A DNA stretch of 64,000 nucleotides, from assembly GCF_950023065.1 (NCBI RefSeq), contig NC_088679.1:29760001-29824000 (forward strand), given 5' to 3'. The notes beneath the pieces were generated by a model. It saw only the letters and a list, made by a program, of their open reading frames with translations. It was not told the origin of the DNA and made no database searches. The first letter of the stretch is position 1. Each line of letters starts with the position of its first letter. Shown one piece after another: positions 19,850-30,600 of this stretch. The DNA comes from Planococcus citri. Lineage: Eukaryota; Arthropoda; Insecta; Hemiptera; Pseudococcidae. Made by a program: the position numbers and the translations under genes.

Positions 19850-21465
19850 TGAGCTTCACTCTCATCTGATTCTGATGGGATGTTCATCATTAAAGACTGG
19901 AGTGCTGCTGTGAGACTCTCTCTTTCTACTTCTGATTCCGAGTCCTCAAACATGGTGTTAAGCAAATTGCACATCGCTACTTGATCAGTCGGTTCTTCCT
20001 GAGGGGTATCGATGACAACATATTTGTTTAGTTCGGGATCGAATTGTATAGTTTGAATAGGAGCTGGTGGTATAGTTGACACGGTTTTAGGTTGAAATTT
20101 GTTTATAAAGACTTTGCCATTTTTATCAATGGTGAATGGCTTTTGGTTCGTATTTTGAGGTATAAAGGTTGTAATCGGTTTTGGCTGTTGAGGATTTTGA
20201 AGTATCGTTTTCTGTTCCGGCTTTTCCATCGCAGGATAAGTTGGTACAGATTTTGTTGTTGGAGTGAAATTAGATGTTTCGGTTTGCGCGGGAGTACGAT
20301 TAAAGTTGGCTTTGAAATTAGGTTGTGCCGTTTTTATGTAATTCCATAAAGCGATTAGTTGATCGTTTGGTGGAATCGGTAGGTTCGGATTTCGTTGAAC
20401 TGGCGGTACAGCCTGAACTTGCGGTGTTTGAGTCGACTTATTTACAAACTGTGTGTTTTGAGGCACAATTTGGTTATCGTATCTGCGTTTATATTGACGT
20501 CGAAACACTATCGGTACTTCATTATCCGGGTCACGTTGGATTTTCGTCAATTTAGCTAATCTCTCTAAGAACTCTTCCATCGTCTGACCTTCTCTAGTCA
20601 GCCTGACTTGATAATCTTCTGGCGCTTTGCCTATCAGGAGGTCGATGATCTCTTCATCATCCATATGGCGATGATGTATAAGCGATCTGGCCCATCTCGC
20701 CATCTTATTCGCCATATCTTTCAGGTCCTCACTGTATATGAATTCATATCTACACGCCTTTAATGCCTCATTCTGGGCCTTGCGGTCCCAGTAGTAATCC
20801 AAAAACTTCGCTTTCATTTCCGGATATGTTTGAACATTTCTAACGGTTTCAAGGAATGAGTTTCTCGTCTTGGTCTGAATAACTCCTTTGAATGCGAGAA
20901 TCTTATGCCCCTCAAGAGCGTTGGTTTCCATAAAATAATTATCGAATTCGTCAAGAAATTCATGAGGAAAGTGTAATTGGTCGTCAGTAAATGAAATCCC
21001 TGCGTTCTTCACGGATCCTGCGTCGATCGCGAGCGATTTCGATTTTATGCCATGAGCGGGTGGATTATGACGTATTGTTTCTTTAATAGCATTAATTTCT
21101 TTCACCATTTTTAGACTTCCTTCATCACGTTTCCCATTATCAAGATGAATTTTATCTATGGTTCTCGAAATTTTCCTAATGTCAAACGAATTTTCTTTCG
21201 CGGCATTATTAGTTTCTTCTATCGCTACATTTGTCGCTTTTAATTTATCGTTCAATTCGTCCATCCATTCTCCAACTTTCATCAGATTTTTATGAGATTC
21301 AACCGCGACGTTAGAAATTTTTCCGTTTACGTATAATGAATTTTCACTGACTTTATTTAAGTTTTTCACTAATGAGATAATTTCCTTGTCTCGCTTCTCA
21401 AGATTTTTCTTCACTTTTTTATGTATTTTCTCGTTCCAGTCCCATGTCTTTTTTGAAGATTGCAT
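19819..21465 (-). CDS. Gag: coiled coil, capsid-like region, no zinc knuckle
   Basis: A 548-aa frame. Residues 10-135 are Lys/Glu/Asn-rich with heptad-like spacing, probably a coiled coil. Residues 155-330 resemble the capsid region of arthropod Gypsy Gag proteins (helical, with F-L-D-Y-Y-W-D and F-L-E-R-L-A-K-L). Residues 345-480 are Pro/Gln/Thr-rich and the end is acidic. No CCHC zinc knuckle is present. The stop overlaps pol by 31 nt at a -1 frameshift signal. The first ATG (21463-21465) has a poor context and lies inside an upstream frame offset by one base, so this may be the main part of a longer Gag. Confidence 0.9.
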   Translation of the reverse strand: MQSSKKTWDWNEKIHKKVKKNLEKRDKEIISLVKNLNKVSENSLYVNGKISNVAVESHKNLMKVGEWMDELNDKLKATNVAIEETNNAAKENSFDIRKISRTIDKIHLDNGKRDEGSLKMVKEINAIKETIRHNPPAHGIKSKSLAIDAGSVKNAGISFTDDQLHFPHEFLDEFDNYFMETNALEGHKILAFKGVIQTKTRNSFLETVRNVQTYPEMKAKFLDYYWDRKAQNEALKACRYEFIYSEDLKDMANKMARWARSLIHHRHMDDEEIIDLLIGKAPEDYQVRLTREGQTMEEFLERLAKLTKIQRDPDNEVPIVFRRQYKRRYDNQIVPQNTQFVNKSTQTPQVQAVPPVQRNPNLPIPPNDQLIALWNYIKTAQPNFKANFNRTPAQTETSNFTPTTKSVPTYPAMEKPEQKTILQNPQQPKPITTFIPQNTNQKPFTIDKNGKVFINKFQPKTVSTIPPAPIQTIQFDPELNKYVVIDTPQEEPTDQVAMCNLLNTMFEDSESEVERESLTAALQSLMMNIPSESDESEAQCSTAGNERH

Positions 21466-21850
21466 AAACTTTCTCGTCAGTAGTGTCTCTCAAGGCTTCC
21501 TGGTCAAATGGACATAATCTTTCTTGGGTACTCTCTTGAGTGCCTATCCCTTCATCACCTGGTACTAGATAGAGTTCATCGTCAGACGAGTCTTCTCCAA
21601 CATAGACTTGAGTTTTATCACTAAAGAAAGAATGTTCAGAACCTTGACCTTGAGTTTGAGCCTGTTGGCTAGTCGAGGTACTGGGGACATTGGGAGCACT
21701 GGGGTTATTTTCAATATTTTCATTTAATTCCGCCATCGTTACGTTAACTTGGGGTCTAGATTCACGAACTGATCTATCGGAATCTCGGAGTTGGCGGTTA
21801 GATGAATTTTTACTCACTTTACTGCGTGTGTTTAAAGCTGGAGTATTCAT
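21419..21850 (-). CDS. Gag N-terminal frame, offset from the main gag frame
   Basis: About 143 aa from the first ATG (21848-21850) to a TAA at 21419. It is disordered, rich in Ser, Thr, Gln, Asn and acidic residues, with D-S-S-D-D-E near the middle, and ends in a short segment read in two frames. It overlaps the 548-aa gag frame by 47 nt. The switch point includes a run of six A (minus strand) where the frames differ by one base. Possible explanations are a real +1 frameshift site, a one-base insertion in this copy, a consensus error at the homopolymer, or a separate short upstream ORF. It carries no recognisable domain. Confidence 0.65.
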   Translation of the reverse strand: MNTPALNTRSKVSKNSSNRQLRDSDRSVRESRPQVNVTMAELNENIENNPSAPNVPSTSTSQQAQTQGQGSEHSFFSDKTQVYVGEDSSDDELYLVPGDEGIGTQESTQERLCPFDQEALRDTTDEKVYAIFKKDMGLERENT

Positions 21851-24363
21851 GGATCGCACTGCAATATTTGACTGGATCAACTGGATACGGATCTTTATGA
21901 AATTTGCGCGAGTTGGACCACGACACGAATTTACGAATTTTGACAAATTTGCGCAAGTCTGTCAATACGATCTACGATTTTGCGAATGCGATTTCGGATG
22001 TTTCAAAAATTAACACGAACTTCAACGGTATTAGCGCAATTAATATGATTTCGCGAGGTACGAATTCGGAAATTGACGAGTTTTTCAAAAATTATTGCGA
22101 GGTCACGAAGACGAAGACGGCATACGATTTTCGAAGAATAATTCACGTAATATCGCCGATGTGAGTTTATTGAAAAAACACGAATACACATACAGTAATT
22201 TAATAGATTCGAATTCGAATGATACACGAACGCACAATTAAATCGATGTTGGTTTTAGTATGAGAATTCGAATTTCAGAAAAAAGAAACGAGAGAGAGAA
22301 ATTCTAAGTTTCTACTGGCTACCACAATTTAGAAGAGCTTGAGAAAAAGAAAGGTCTGAAGAGCTCAAAAACTAGTCAAGATATAATTTTTGTTATGATC
22401 TAGCTTGGCTTATATAGTCATCTCGCGATCATCCCTTATCGAAGGGTTGGTGGGGACGATTTCAGATCTTATACCCTTTCTCCCAGACTTGGGGTGGTGC
22501 CAGAGACTTCGATTAAAAAGTAAAAAAAATCATTGAGATGTATTTGATTTCGATCAAAAAGTAAAAAAAATCGTTGACATGTACTTGACAGGTATAGTAC
22601 ATATCTCTATACAATTACCGATAAAAAGAAATGCAAATGTCATTTCTTTTGTGTCGCGAATTTCTATTTGATTGACAGGTCTAATTGTCTAGCTAATGGA
22701 TGCATGCACGATACATGTATCTATTTAATTCAATTAAGAAATTCTAAAAAACCTGTGTATTTTTCTGTGAGCGTGTGCCTTTTCTTTTGTTAGACGAAAT
22801 GGATTAAAACTAAAAAAAATTTATAATCCTATCTGCCGGGGTGGTGGCGGGGAAGCTGAGGTTTATAGACTCGTGGGAGCCTTATTCTCGAGCTATTAAA
22901 AACATGTACTGAGCCATGTTTTTTTTTTCTCCCTTTCGAGAAAATATTTTTCTTACTTTTGATAAAAAGGAAATTGAGAAGAGATTTAAGGGTTATCAAA
23001 AATAATTGATTATTGCCGAAAAAGAAAAGGGGGGAAATTAGAATAAATTTTGATAAAGAGATTATTAAAATTGAAGACAATTACACAGACGCTACTGTAT
23101 TATTGAGCCTTTCCAATATCTTACTCTATGAAAAAATTATTCTGGGTGCATTTTGGGGATTTTTTCACTAGTTCGTTTTCGTGAACCGAAAACCTTTTTC
23201 TTATCTAACTAATCGCGAACCAGAAAAAAAAGGTTTTAACTAATTTTGATACTCCAGAGAAGATTAATCAAAAGCACAACTTTCTAATCTCAGGCACGGT
23301 TAGGCATAGAGCTGCATCATTCGATCCTTTCTTCTTATAATGTTATCAAAACTACTTGCCACGTAACTCGTAAGCGTTCCAAGTTACTGGCGCATTTTTG
23401 GGGTTAAAAATCTTCTCAATTTTGAAAAATGCAGACGAGATCATTATTCATCATGTTTTTATGGACAGTCGTCCATAAGAAATGAATGAAAAAATCATTC
23501 GTTGCCATAAGACCTACTAAAAGTTTATTTTTTGAGCACAGGCGCTCGAATTAATGATTTGTGACTTAATTAATTGAATACAATGGATCATTTTCCAACA
23601 TAGAGCTCCGAGAAATATGACGATTATTATTTTAAAATAAATGTCAACGTAATTTAAAAAATCGTCTATATTTGTTGGGTGTATGAAAAAAAAAATCCCT
23701 GTCTTTTTGGTATCTCTTAATTTTGATTGATTTTAATGACCTAATTATTTAAATGATCGTCATATTCCATGCAAATACATGGAAGTATGATTGACACATT
23801 TTTTCCTTTACCTATTTTTGCTACAGTCTCACTGTTGCCAACAGATCGTTGGATCTTCACCCTCGAATCCATTAAGAGACACGCGATTTTTTACCTGCTT
23901 TTTTTTTGCTAAGTGGTTGTCTAGACCTTTCTATAGTATTGTATTTCGCATCAACGAAATCAATTAAATGGAAAGAAATGGCAAACACCTATATATTTTT
24001 TTTTGTTGGTATTAAAATATTTTCAGACCTATTTTTTTTTTTGTTTAGGATTAATTGAAAATGATTAATTCTGAACCATCCTAATTTTTATGTTATTTTT
24101 ACGTGATCTAGAAATATTCTATGTAAGGATAATTAGGTATTAATTAAGAGGCCTTATATCAACTCTGGAAGGATCGTATTTTTTAATTAAATAAACTAGG
24201 TTCCTGACTTAGATCTACTTCCAGAGGATCGTAATTGATAAATTAAGTACACTATTAAATTTCTATTTTATTTATTAATTGAATTTTTAGTCTCGAGTCA
24301 TTTTATTAACTTAGATCAACCATTCGGGATCGTAATAAAAAAGTTCTCTTTTTCGAAAACGAT

Positions 24364-25186
24364 CTCAAGTAGGCGGTCAGGCCACCATACATGAGGGTTT
24401 CCTACTTCCGAGATAAGTTGAGTTATTTACTAGCCTAATTATTTCTATTACGTCATAATTATTCTAAATAAATTATGGACAGACCTAAATATTAATGACT
24501 CGAGAGTGACAACCTAATGGTTCAAGGGTGTTCCTAACTTGAATTTTTTGCATTTTCAAAAACTTCTCACAAACATGTGTTTGTGATTTTTGTTGATAAT
24601 AGACTATTTTTAGACCTATTTTTTTTGTATAAGATTAATTGAAAGTGTGATTAACTTTGAACCATCCTATTTTTATGTAGATTTTTTACTGTCTAAAAAT
24701 AATCTCTATTGATTTTAGTTAGGTGGTTATATTTATGAGATTGGCTTAGATTTTAGTCACAAGTCATTTTTCTAACTAAACTGACTATTTACATACTTGA
24801 TTGAGGTTTTTAGGAAAAGGTTTGTTTTCGAAAACTTACCCAAGTAGGCGGGCAAGCCACCATAAATGAGTGTCTTCGTGAGAAGTAGTCAAAAAACTTA
24901 TTCAAGTAGGCGGTCAAGCCACCATAAATGAGGGTTTTTTGACTAAGAAATGTAGTCGAAAATTACTCCAAGTAGGCGGGCAGGCCACCATAAATGAAGA
25001 TCTTCAACAAGGAGAAGACAGAATTTTAGACTCTCAGAATAATAGAAAATTCACATTAAGAGATAGACCATTACTTCAAGTCAGCCAGGGAGAGTGCCCT
25101 GTTTCTCTGTGAATAAGATGATTTTTCTGAGAGGCAAGGATAGTCGAAAATGATCTCAAGTAGGCGGTCAGGCCACAATAAATGAG
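24364..25186 (-). repeat. Five copies of a 32-nt hairpin motif in the leader
   Basis: Copies at 24364-24395, 24839-24870, 24901-24932, 24966-24998 and 25155-25186. The plus-strand core is CAAGTAGGCGG, then TCAGG/GCAAG/TCAAG/GCAGG, then CCACCATA and ATGAG. In the sense (minus) RNA the core folds as GGUGG-(5 nt)-CCGCC with one G-U pair, and the outer CUCA/UGAG can pair in several copies. The stem is essentially unchanged and the loop varies; the last copy has one stem-edge change (CCACAATA). Confidence 0.8.
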
Positions 25187-25574
25187 GATTTACGACTTAA
25201 GGAAGGAATTTAAGGAAAGAATGAAATTAGCCTAAATTTTAGATCGAACTTGACTATTAATGACTCGTGAAGAAGACACTAATGGTTCAAATTTTCTAGT
25301 TGAAATAGTTATGATTATGGTGTTTTTAAGTAGGCCTAATTTTTAACTATTTTTCTATCTTGGTGGTAAGATTGGTGTAATTCGCAACGAACACGTTCCT
25401 ATTTCTTATGCTCAAGAAACTTAGATTTTTCAACCTCTGTTTCTCTATTTTGACTCGAATCAATAACCAGCAAAAGACGTTCGTGATTATAAAAAATCCA
25501 CATTAAGAGATAGACCATTACTTCAAGTCAGCCAGGGAGAGTGCCCTGTTTCTCTGTTGGATAAGATGATTTTC
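25052..25574 (-). repeat. Duplicated leader segment of about 75 bp with CAGGG/CCCTG hairpin
   Basis: The segment at 25052-25125 recurs at 25499-25574 almost unchanged, including ATTAAGAGATAGACC and the hairpin CAGGG-AGAGTG-CCCTG. One of the five 32-nt hairpin motifs lies between the copies. Confidence 0.85.
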
Positions 25575-26193
25575 ACGAAAGGTTTTGAAGGTATCAATTA
25601 TGAGCCAATTAATGAGATAAAATTGTTGTCACGTATTTTATTGCGAATCACTAAATTTTTCTTAAAATGCTGATTTCATCCGTGAAAAAATGCAAAAAAT
25701 GGAGTTGCACAAAATTCCAATTTTTCGACTTAGCCACGCATTCCTCAAGAGGTGTTGGTATTTAGCCATACAGTCCTCGAGAGGTGTTGGTATGTCGGAA
25801 CCGGAATAAAATACAATCCAAATTCGCACTTGTATTTCACAGAATCGTCAACACTTTTTGAAAAGAAGATAGAAAAATTAAACTTACGTGATTTTCAGAT
25901 GGAAAAAATATACCGGAGAGAGATTTTTCCCTAATCGCAATAATATTTCTCTGTACTTTGACAACCATTCGAAGTCCAAGAAACATTATGTGATCGTAAA
26001 AATGACCTGATTAAAACACTACTAAAAATTTTGAAACTATTCCTATTTTCTTTTTCATGTACGATACATGAAAAAAGACTCTGAAAAAATTCTCATTTTT
26101 TCGCACTTACAAAAAATATGAAAATTTTAGTTTTCTATGGGTGGGTTAGAGCTTAGGTTATTTCTGCTAGTTTCATGCAAAACTAGAAGATGC

Positions 26194-26211
26194 CTTACGT
26201 GCAGGGCGCCA
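26194..26211 (-). other. Primer-binding site
   Basis: Five nt inside the 5' LTR the minus strand reads TGGCGCCCTGCACGTAAG. The TGG start and position are as expected for a site complementary to a tRNA 3' end (CCA). The first eight bases match sites used with tRNA-Lys, but the rest do not, so the primer tRNA is not identified. Confidence 0.75.
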
Positions 26212-26216
26212 AAATA

Positions 26217-27660
26217 TGGTATAATTAGATTGAGAATAACTGCGTTAGAGGGGAAGGGTTCGAAGTTTCCTCTCTGTGATGGTGATTAGAAATATTCCTT
26301 ACGTGGGGAATATTTGCCTTCATCCCAGACTAGCTCAATGTGGGAGAGGTTGTGTCATTCACTTCAATCATATCGATATTTCCTGATACTAATTAGAATA
26401 AAAACACACCTTACGCCTTTCAATGATATTTTTATTACAAATTAGCTCAAGTACTAGAGACATTTCTGTACATCTACTATCAACTACACACAGGTACGAG
26501 TATATGCTCGTATATGTTAAATAGACAGACAATAAATGGGTTTTCACTATTAGCAATATTAAACACGCGATGCGAGTTTCTCCACTCTTAGTTGTAAAAA
26601 TATTTATATTAGGTAAAATTCGACAACGTTACAATTCGACACTAATTAATATTTTTACGTTATGAGAATTATTCATCCGGAAAAAGGCCCTTATGTCCTA
26701 AGTATCCATTCTCGAAATGACGCATCACCGTGGACTTTCCTATCCCACCCTCCCAGGAGTGACAGATAGGTTGTGGGTTTGAGAATATGTTAGAAAGTTT
26801 CTTTGATACCGATTATTTTAGAGTTATTTTAAGCACTGTTTTTAGAGATTTTCGAGTTATTAAACTAGATAATTCGCGTTTGATCGAAATTGTACGATAA
26901 CTGCGCGAATCACCTCTGTAAGGTCAACGGTAACGGATTTAATCAATTACGTTAATGACTTATAAATTTCCACGCCGAAAGTGGTACAATTAAGAATGGG
27001 ATGACATGAGCTGGAAGAGCTCATGCGATCATAATCAGATGAGTTGGCCGAAACCATCTCACCTACGCGGAACTAAAACCAACTTGTCGCGAACTCGTCA
27101 AAGTAATAGAACAAGCTAGCAATGCCTGTGCATCGCTTTATATAGTCGTAAGGGATGTAGACAGGGTGCACTGAGGAACAGGTACAACCCTTTATGCGCG
27201 ATGCGCAACCTAATAAACCAGACATGATCGATTAATTTGCATCACACAAATAAAGAAGATACACACGGACAGTCGTCCGTGCATATGTGTGCGCATGATT
27301 GACGTTTCAACCCTTATTTCCCCTACAGGATACATATAAAAATGCGTCTGTGTGTGTGAGCTGTCTCCACCCTCGCATTAAAATAAACATGACAGGTGAT
27401 CGAGTGACATTTCCCCTACAATATACACACGAATCATGCGTGTGTCTCCGTGTGGGTGAATTAAATACAATACGATCATTTTATGAATGATCGTATATTT
27501 ATACTAGCAGTTAACACATTACCGCAGCTTCCAGCATAGGGGAGGAAAAAGAATGTACTTTAAGGTACATATAAATGTGTACCAGTATTTCGACGTATTT
27601 TCCTAAGAAAGACTGATACGAAATACTAGTAGAGTGTGTAGGGCAATCCTTCCCATAACA
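26217..27660 (-). repeat. 5' LTR of the giant element
   Basis: The promoter-bearing LTR for the minus-strand element. It is 1,444 bp with TG/CA ends and differs from the other LTR at four positions only (26219, 26437, 26772, 27345). It is flanked on the right by the ACTT target duplication, where the satellite resumes in phase. Confidence 0.96.
27137..27144 (-). promoter_or_regulatory. Candidate TATA box of the 5' LTR
   Basis: The minus strand reads TATATAAA followed by GCG, the only strong TATA-like match I noticed in the LTR. It would place the transcription start around 27110 and give a U3 of about 550 bp. The same sequence is at 4813-4820 in the other LTR. Confidence 0.5.
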
Positions 27661-30600
27661 ACTTGGTCAGTGATTTTCTAGAAATATCAAAATGGCCATA
27701 TGAGTTGAGTACGGCATTTTGTGAATGATGGAAAAAGGTGAAAATTTCCACTTACCAAGCACCTATGATTTGTGGAGACTTGGTCAGTGATTTTCAAGAA
27801 ATATCAAAATGGCCGTATGAGTTGAGTACGGCATTTTGTGAATGATGGAAAAAGGTGAAAATTTCCACTTATCAAGCACCTATGATTTGTGGAGACTTGG
27901 TCAGTGACTTTCAAGAAATATCAAAATGGCCGTATGAGTTGAGTACGGCATTTTGTGAATGATGGAAAAAGGTGAAAATTTCCACTTACCAAGCACCTAT
28001 GATTTGTGGAGACTTGGTCAGTGATTTTCAAGAAATATCAAAATGGCCGTATGAGTTGAGTATGGCATTTTGTGAATGATGGAAAAAGGTGAAAATTTCC
28101 ACTTACCAAGCACTTATGATTTGTGGAGACTTGGTCAAGAAATATCAAAATGGCCGTATGAGTTGAGTACGGCATTTTGTGAATGATGGAAAAAGGTGAA
28201 AATTTCCCCTTTACAAGCACCTATGATTTGTGGAGACTTGGTCAGTGATTTTCAAGAAATATCAAAATGGCCGTATGAGTTGAGTACGGCATTTTGTGAA
28301 TGATGGAAAAAGGTGAAAATTTCCACTTATCAAGCACCTATGATTTGTGGAGACTTGGTCAGTGATTTTCAAGAAATATCAAAATGGCCGTATGAGTTGA
28401 GTACGGCATTTTGTGAATGATGGAAAAAGGTGAAAATTTCCCCTTTACAAGCACCTATGATTTGTGGAGACTTGGTCAGTGATTTTCAAGAAATATCAAA
28501 ATGGCCGTATGAGTTGAGTACGGCATTTTGTGAATGATGGGAAAAGGTGAAAATTTCCACTTACCAAGCACCTATGATTTGTGGAGACTTGGTCAGTGAT
28601 TTTCAAGAAATATCAAAATGGCCGTATGAGTTGAGTACGGCATTTTGTGAATGATGGAAAAAGGTGAAAATTTCCACTTACCAAGCACCTATGATTTGTG
28701 GAGACTCTTGTCAGTGATTTTCAAGAAATATCAAAATGGCCGTATGAGTTGAGTACGGCATTTTGTGAATGATGGAAAAAGGTGAAAATTTCCACTTACC
28801 AAGCACCTATGATTTGTGGAGACTTGGTCAGTGATTTTCAAGAAATATCAAAATGGCCGTATGAGTTGAGTACGGCATTTTGTGAATGATGGAAAAAGGT
28901 GAAAATTTCCCCTTTACAAGCACATATGATTTGTGGAGACTTGGTCAAGAAATATCAAAATGGCCGTATGAGTTGAGTACGGCATTTTGTGAATGATGGA
29001 AGAAGGTGAAAATTTCCACTTACCAAGCACCTATGATTTGTGGAGACTTGGTCAAGAAATATCAAAATGGCCGTATGAGTTGAGTACGGCATTTTGTGAA
29101 TGATGGAAAAAGGTGAAAATTTCCACTTACCAAGCACCTATGATTTGTGGAGACTTGGTCAGTGATTTTCAAGAAATATCAAAATGGCCGTATGAGTTGA
29201 GTACGGCATTTTGTGAATGATGGAAAAAGGTGAAAATTTCCACTTACCAAGCACCTATGATTTGTGGAGACTTGGTCAGTGATTTTCAAGAAATATCAAA
29301 ATGGCCGTATGAGTTGAGTACGCCATTTTGTGAATGATGGAAAAAGGTGAAAATTTCCACTTACCAAGCACCTATGATTTGTGGAGACTTGGTCAGTGAT
29401 TTTCAAGAAATATCAAAATGGCCATATGAGTTGAGTACGGCATTTTGTGAATGATGGAAAAATGTGAAAATTTCCCCTTTACAAGCACCTATGATTTGTG
29501 GAGACTTGGTCAAAAATATCAAAATGGCCGTATGAGTTGAGTACGGCATTTTGTGAGTGATGGGAAAAGGTGAAAATTTCCACTTACCAAGCACCTATGA
29601 TTTGTGGAGACTTGGTCAGTGATTTTCAAGAAATATCAAAATGGCCGTATGAGTTGAGTATGGCATTTAGTGAATGATGGAAAAAGGTGAAAATTTCCAC
29701 TTACCAAGCACCTATGATTTGTGGAGACTTGGTCAGTGATTTTCAAGAAATATCAAAATGGCCGTATGAGTTGAGTACGGCATTTTGTGAATGATGGAAA
29801 AAGGTGAAAATTTCCACTTACCAAGCACCTATGATTTGTGGAGACTCTTGTCAGTGATTTTCAAGAAATATCAAAATGGCCGTATGAGTTGAGTACGGCA
29901 TTTTGTGAATGATGGAAAAAGGTGAAAATTTCCACTTACCAAGCACCTATGATTTGTGGAGACTGGTTCAGTGATTTTCAAGAAATATCAAAATGGCCGT
30001 ATGAGTTGAGTATGGCATTTTGTGAATGATGGAAAAAGGTGAAAATTTCCACTTACCAAGCACTTATGATTTGTGGAGACTTGGTCAAGAAATATCAAAA
30101 TGGCCGTATGAGTTGAGTACGGCATTTTGTGAATGATGGAAAAAGGTGAAAATTTCCCCTTTACAAGCACCTATGATTTGTGGAGACTTGGTCAGTGATT
30201 TTCAAGAAATATCAAAATGGCCGTATGAGTTGAGTACGGCATTTTGTGAATGATGGAAAAAGGTGAAAATTTCCACTTATCAAGCACCTATGATTTGTGG
30301 AGACTTGGTCAGTGATTTTCAAGAAATATCAAAATGGCCGTATGAGTTGAGTACGGCATTTTGTGAATGATGGAAAAAGGTGAAAATTTCCCCTTTACAA
30401 GCACCTATGATTTGTGGAGACTTGGTCAGTGATTTTCAAGAAATATCAAAATGGCCGTATGAGTTGAGTACGGCATTTTGTGAATGATGGGAAAAGGTGA
30501 AAATTTCCACTTACCAAGCACCTATGATTTGTGGAGACTTGGTCAGTGATTTTCAAGAAATATCAAAATGGCCGTATGAGTTGAGTACGGCATTTTGTGA

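Larger units (their letters stand above)
21851..26193 (-). other. Long untranslated leader of the giant element
   Basis: About 4.3 kb between the primer-binding site and the first gag ATG. It is AT-rich with no long frame. It contains five copies of a 32-nt hairpin motif, a duplicated segment of about 75 bp, a second duplicated segment (24044-24110 and 24638-24705, both with GATTAATTGAAA and GAACCATCC), and small tandem duplications near 22500-22570 and 25744-25794. Such a leader could hold packaging, dimerisation or internal ribosome entry signals, but that is inference. Confidence 0.75.
3893..27660 (-). mobile_element. Giant Ty3/Gypsy-like LTR retrotransposon, 23,768 bp
   Basis: A complete insertion on the minus strand. 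Two directly repeated LTRs of 1,444 bp (3893-5336 and 26217-27660, constant offset 22,324) begin TG and end CA. The host bases ACTT occur on both sides (3889-3892 and 27661-27664), so a satellite unit reading GAGACTTGGTCA was split with a 4-bp duplication. In sense order the interior holds a primer-binding site, long leader, gag, pol, a nested TIR element, an accessory ORF and a purine tract. The LTRs differ at only four positions (3895, 4113, 4448 and 5021, with matching positions 22,324 higher), which implies recent insertion. It is far larger than usual animal Gypsy elements (about 5-10 kb). No envelope-like protein with signal peptide or membrane anchor is visible. One-base frame breaks in gag and pol mean this copy may not be fully functional. 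Confidence 0.96.
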
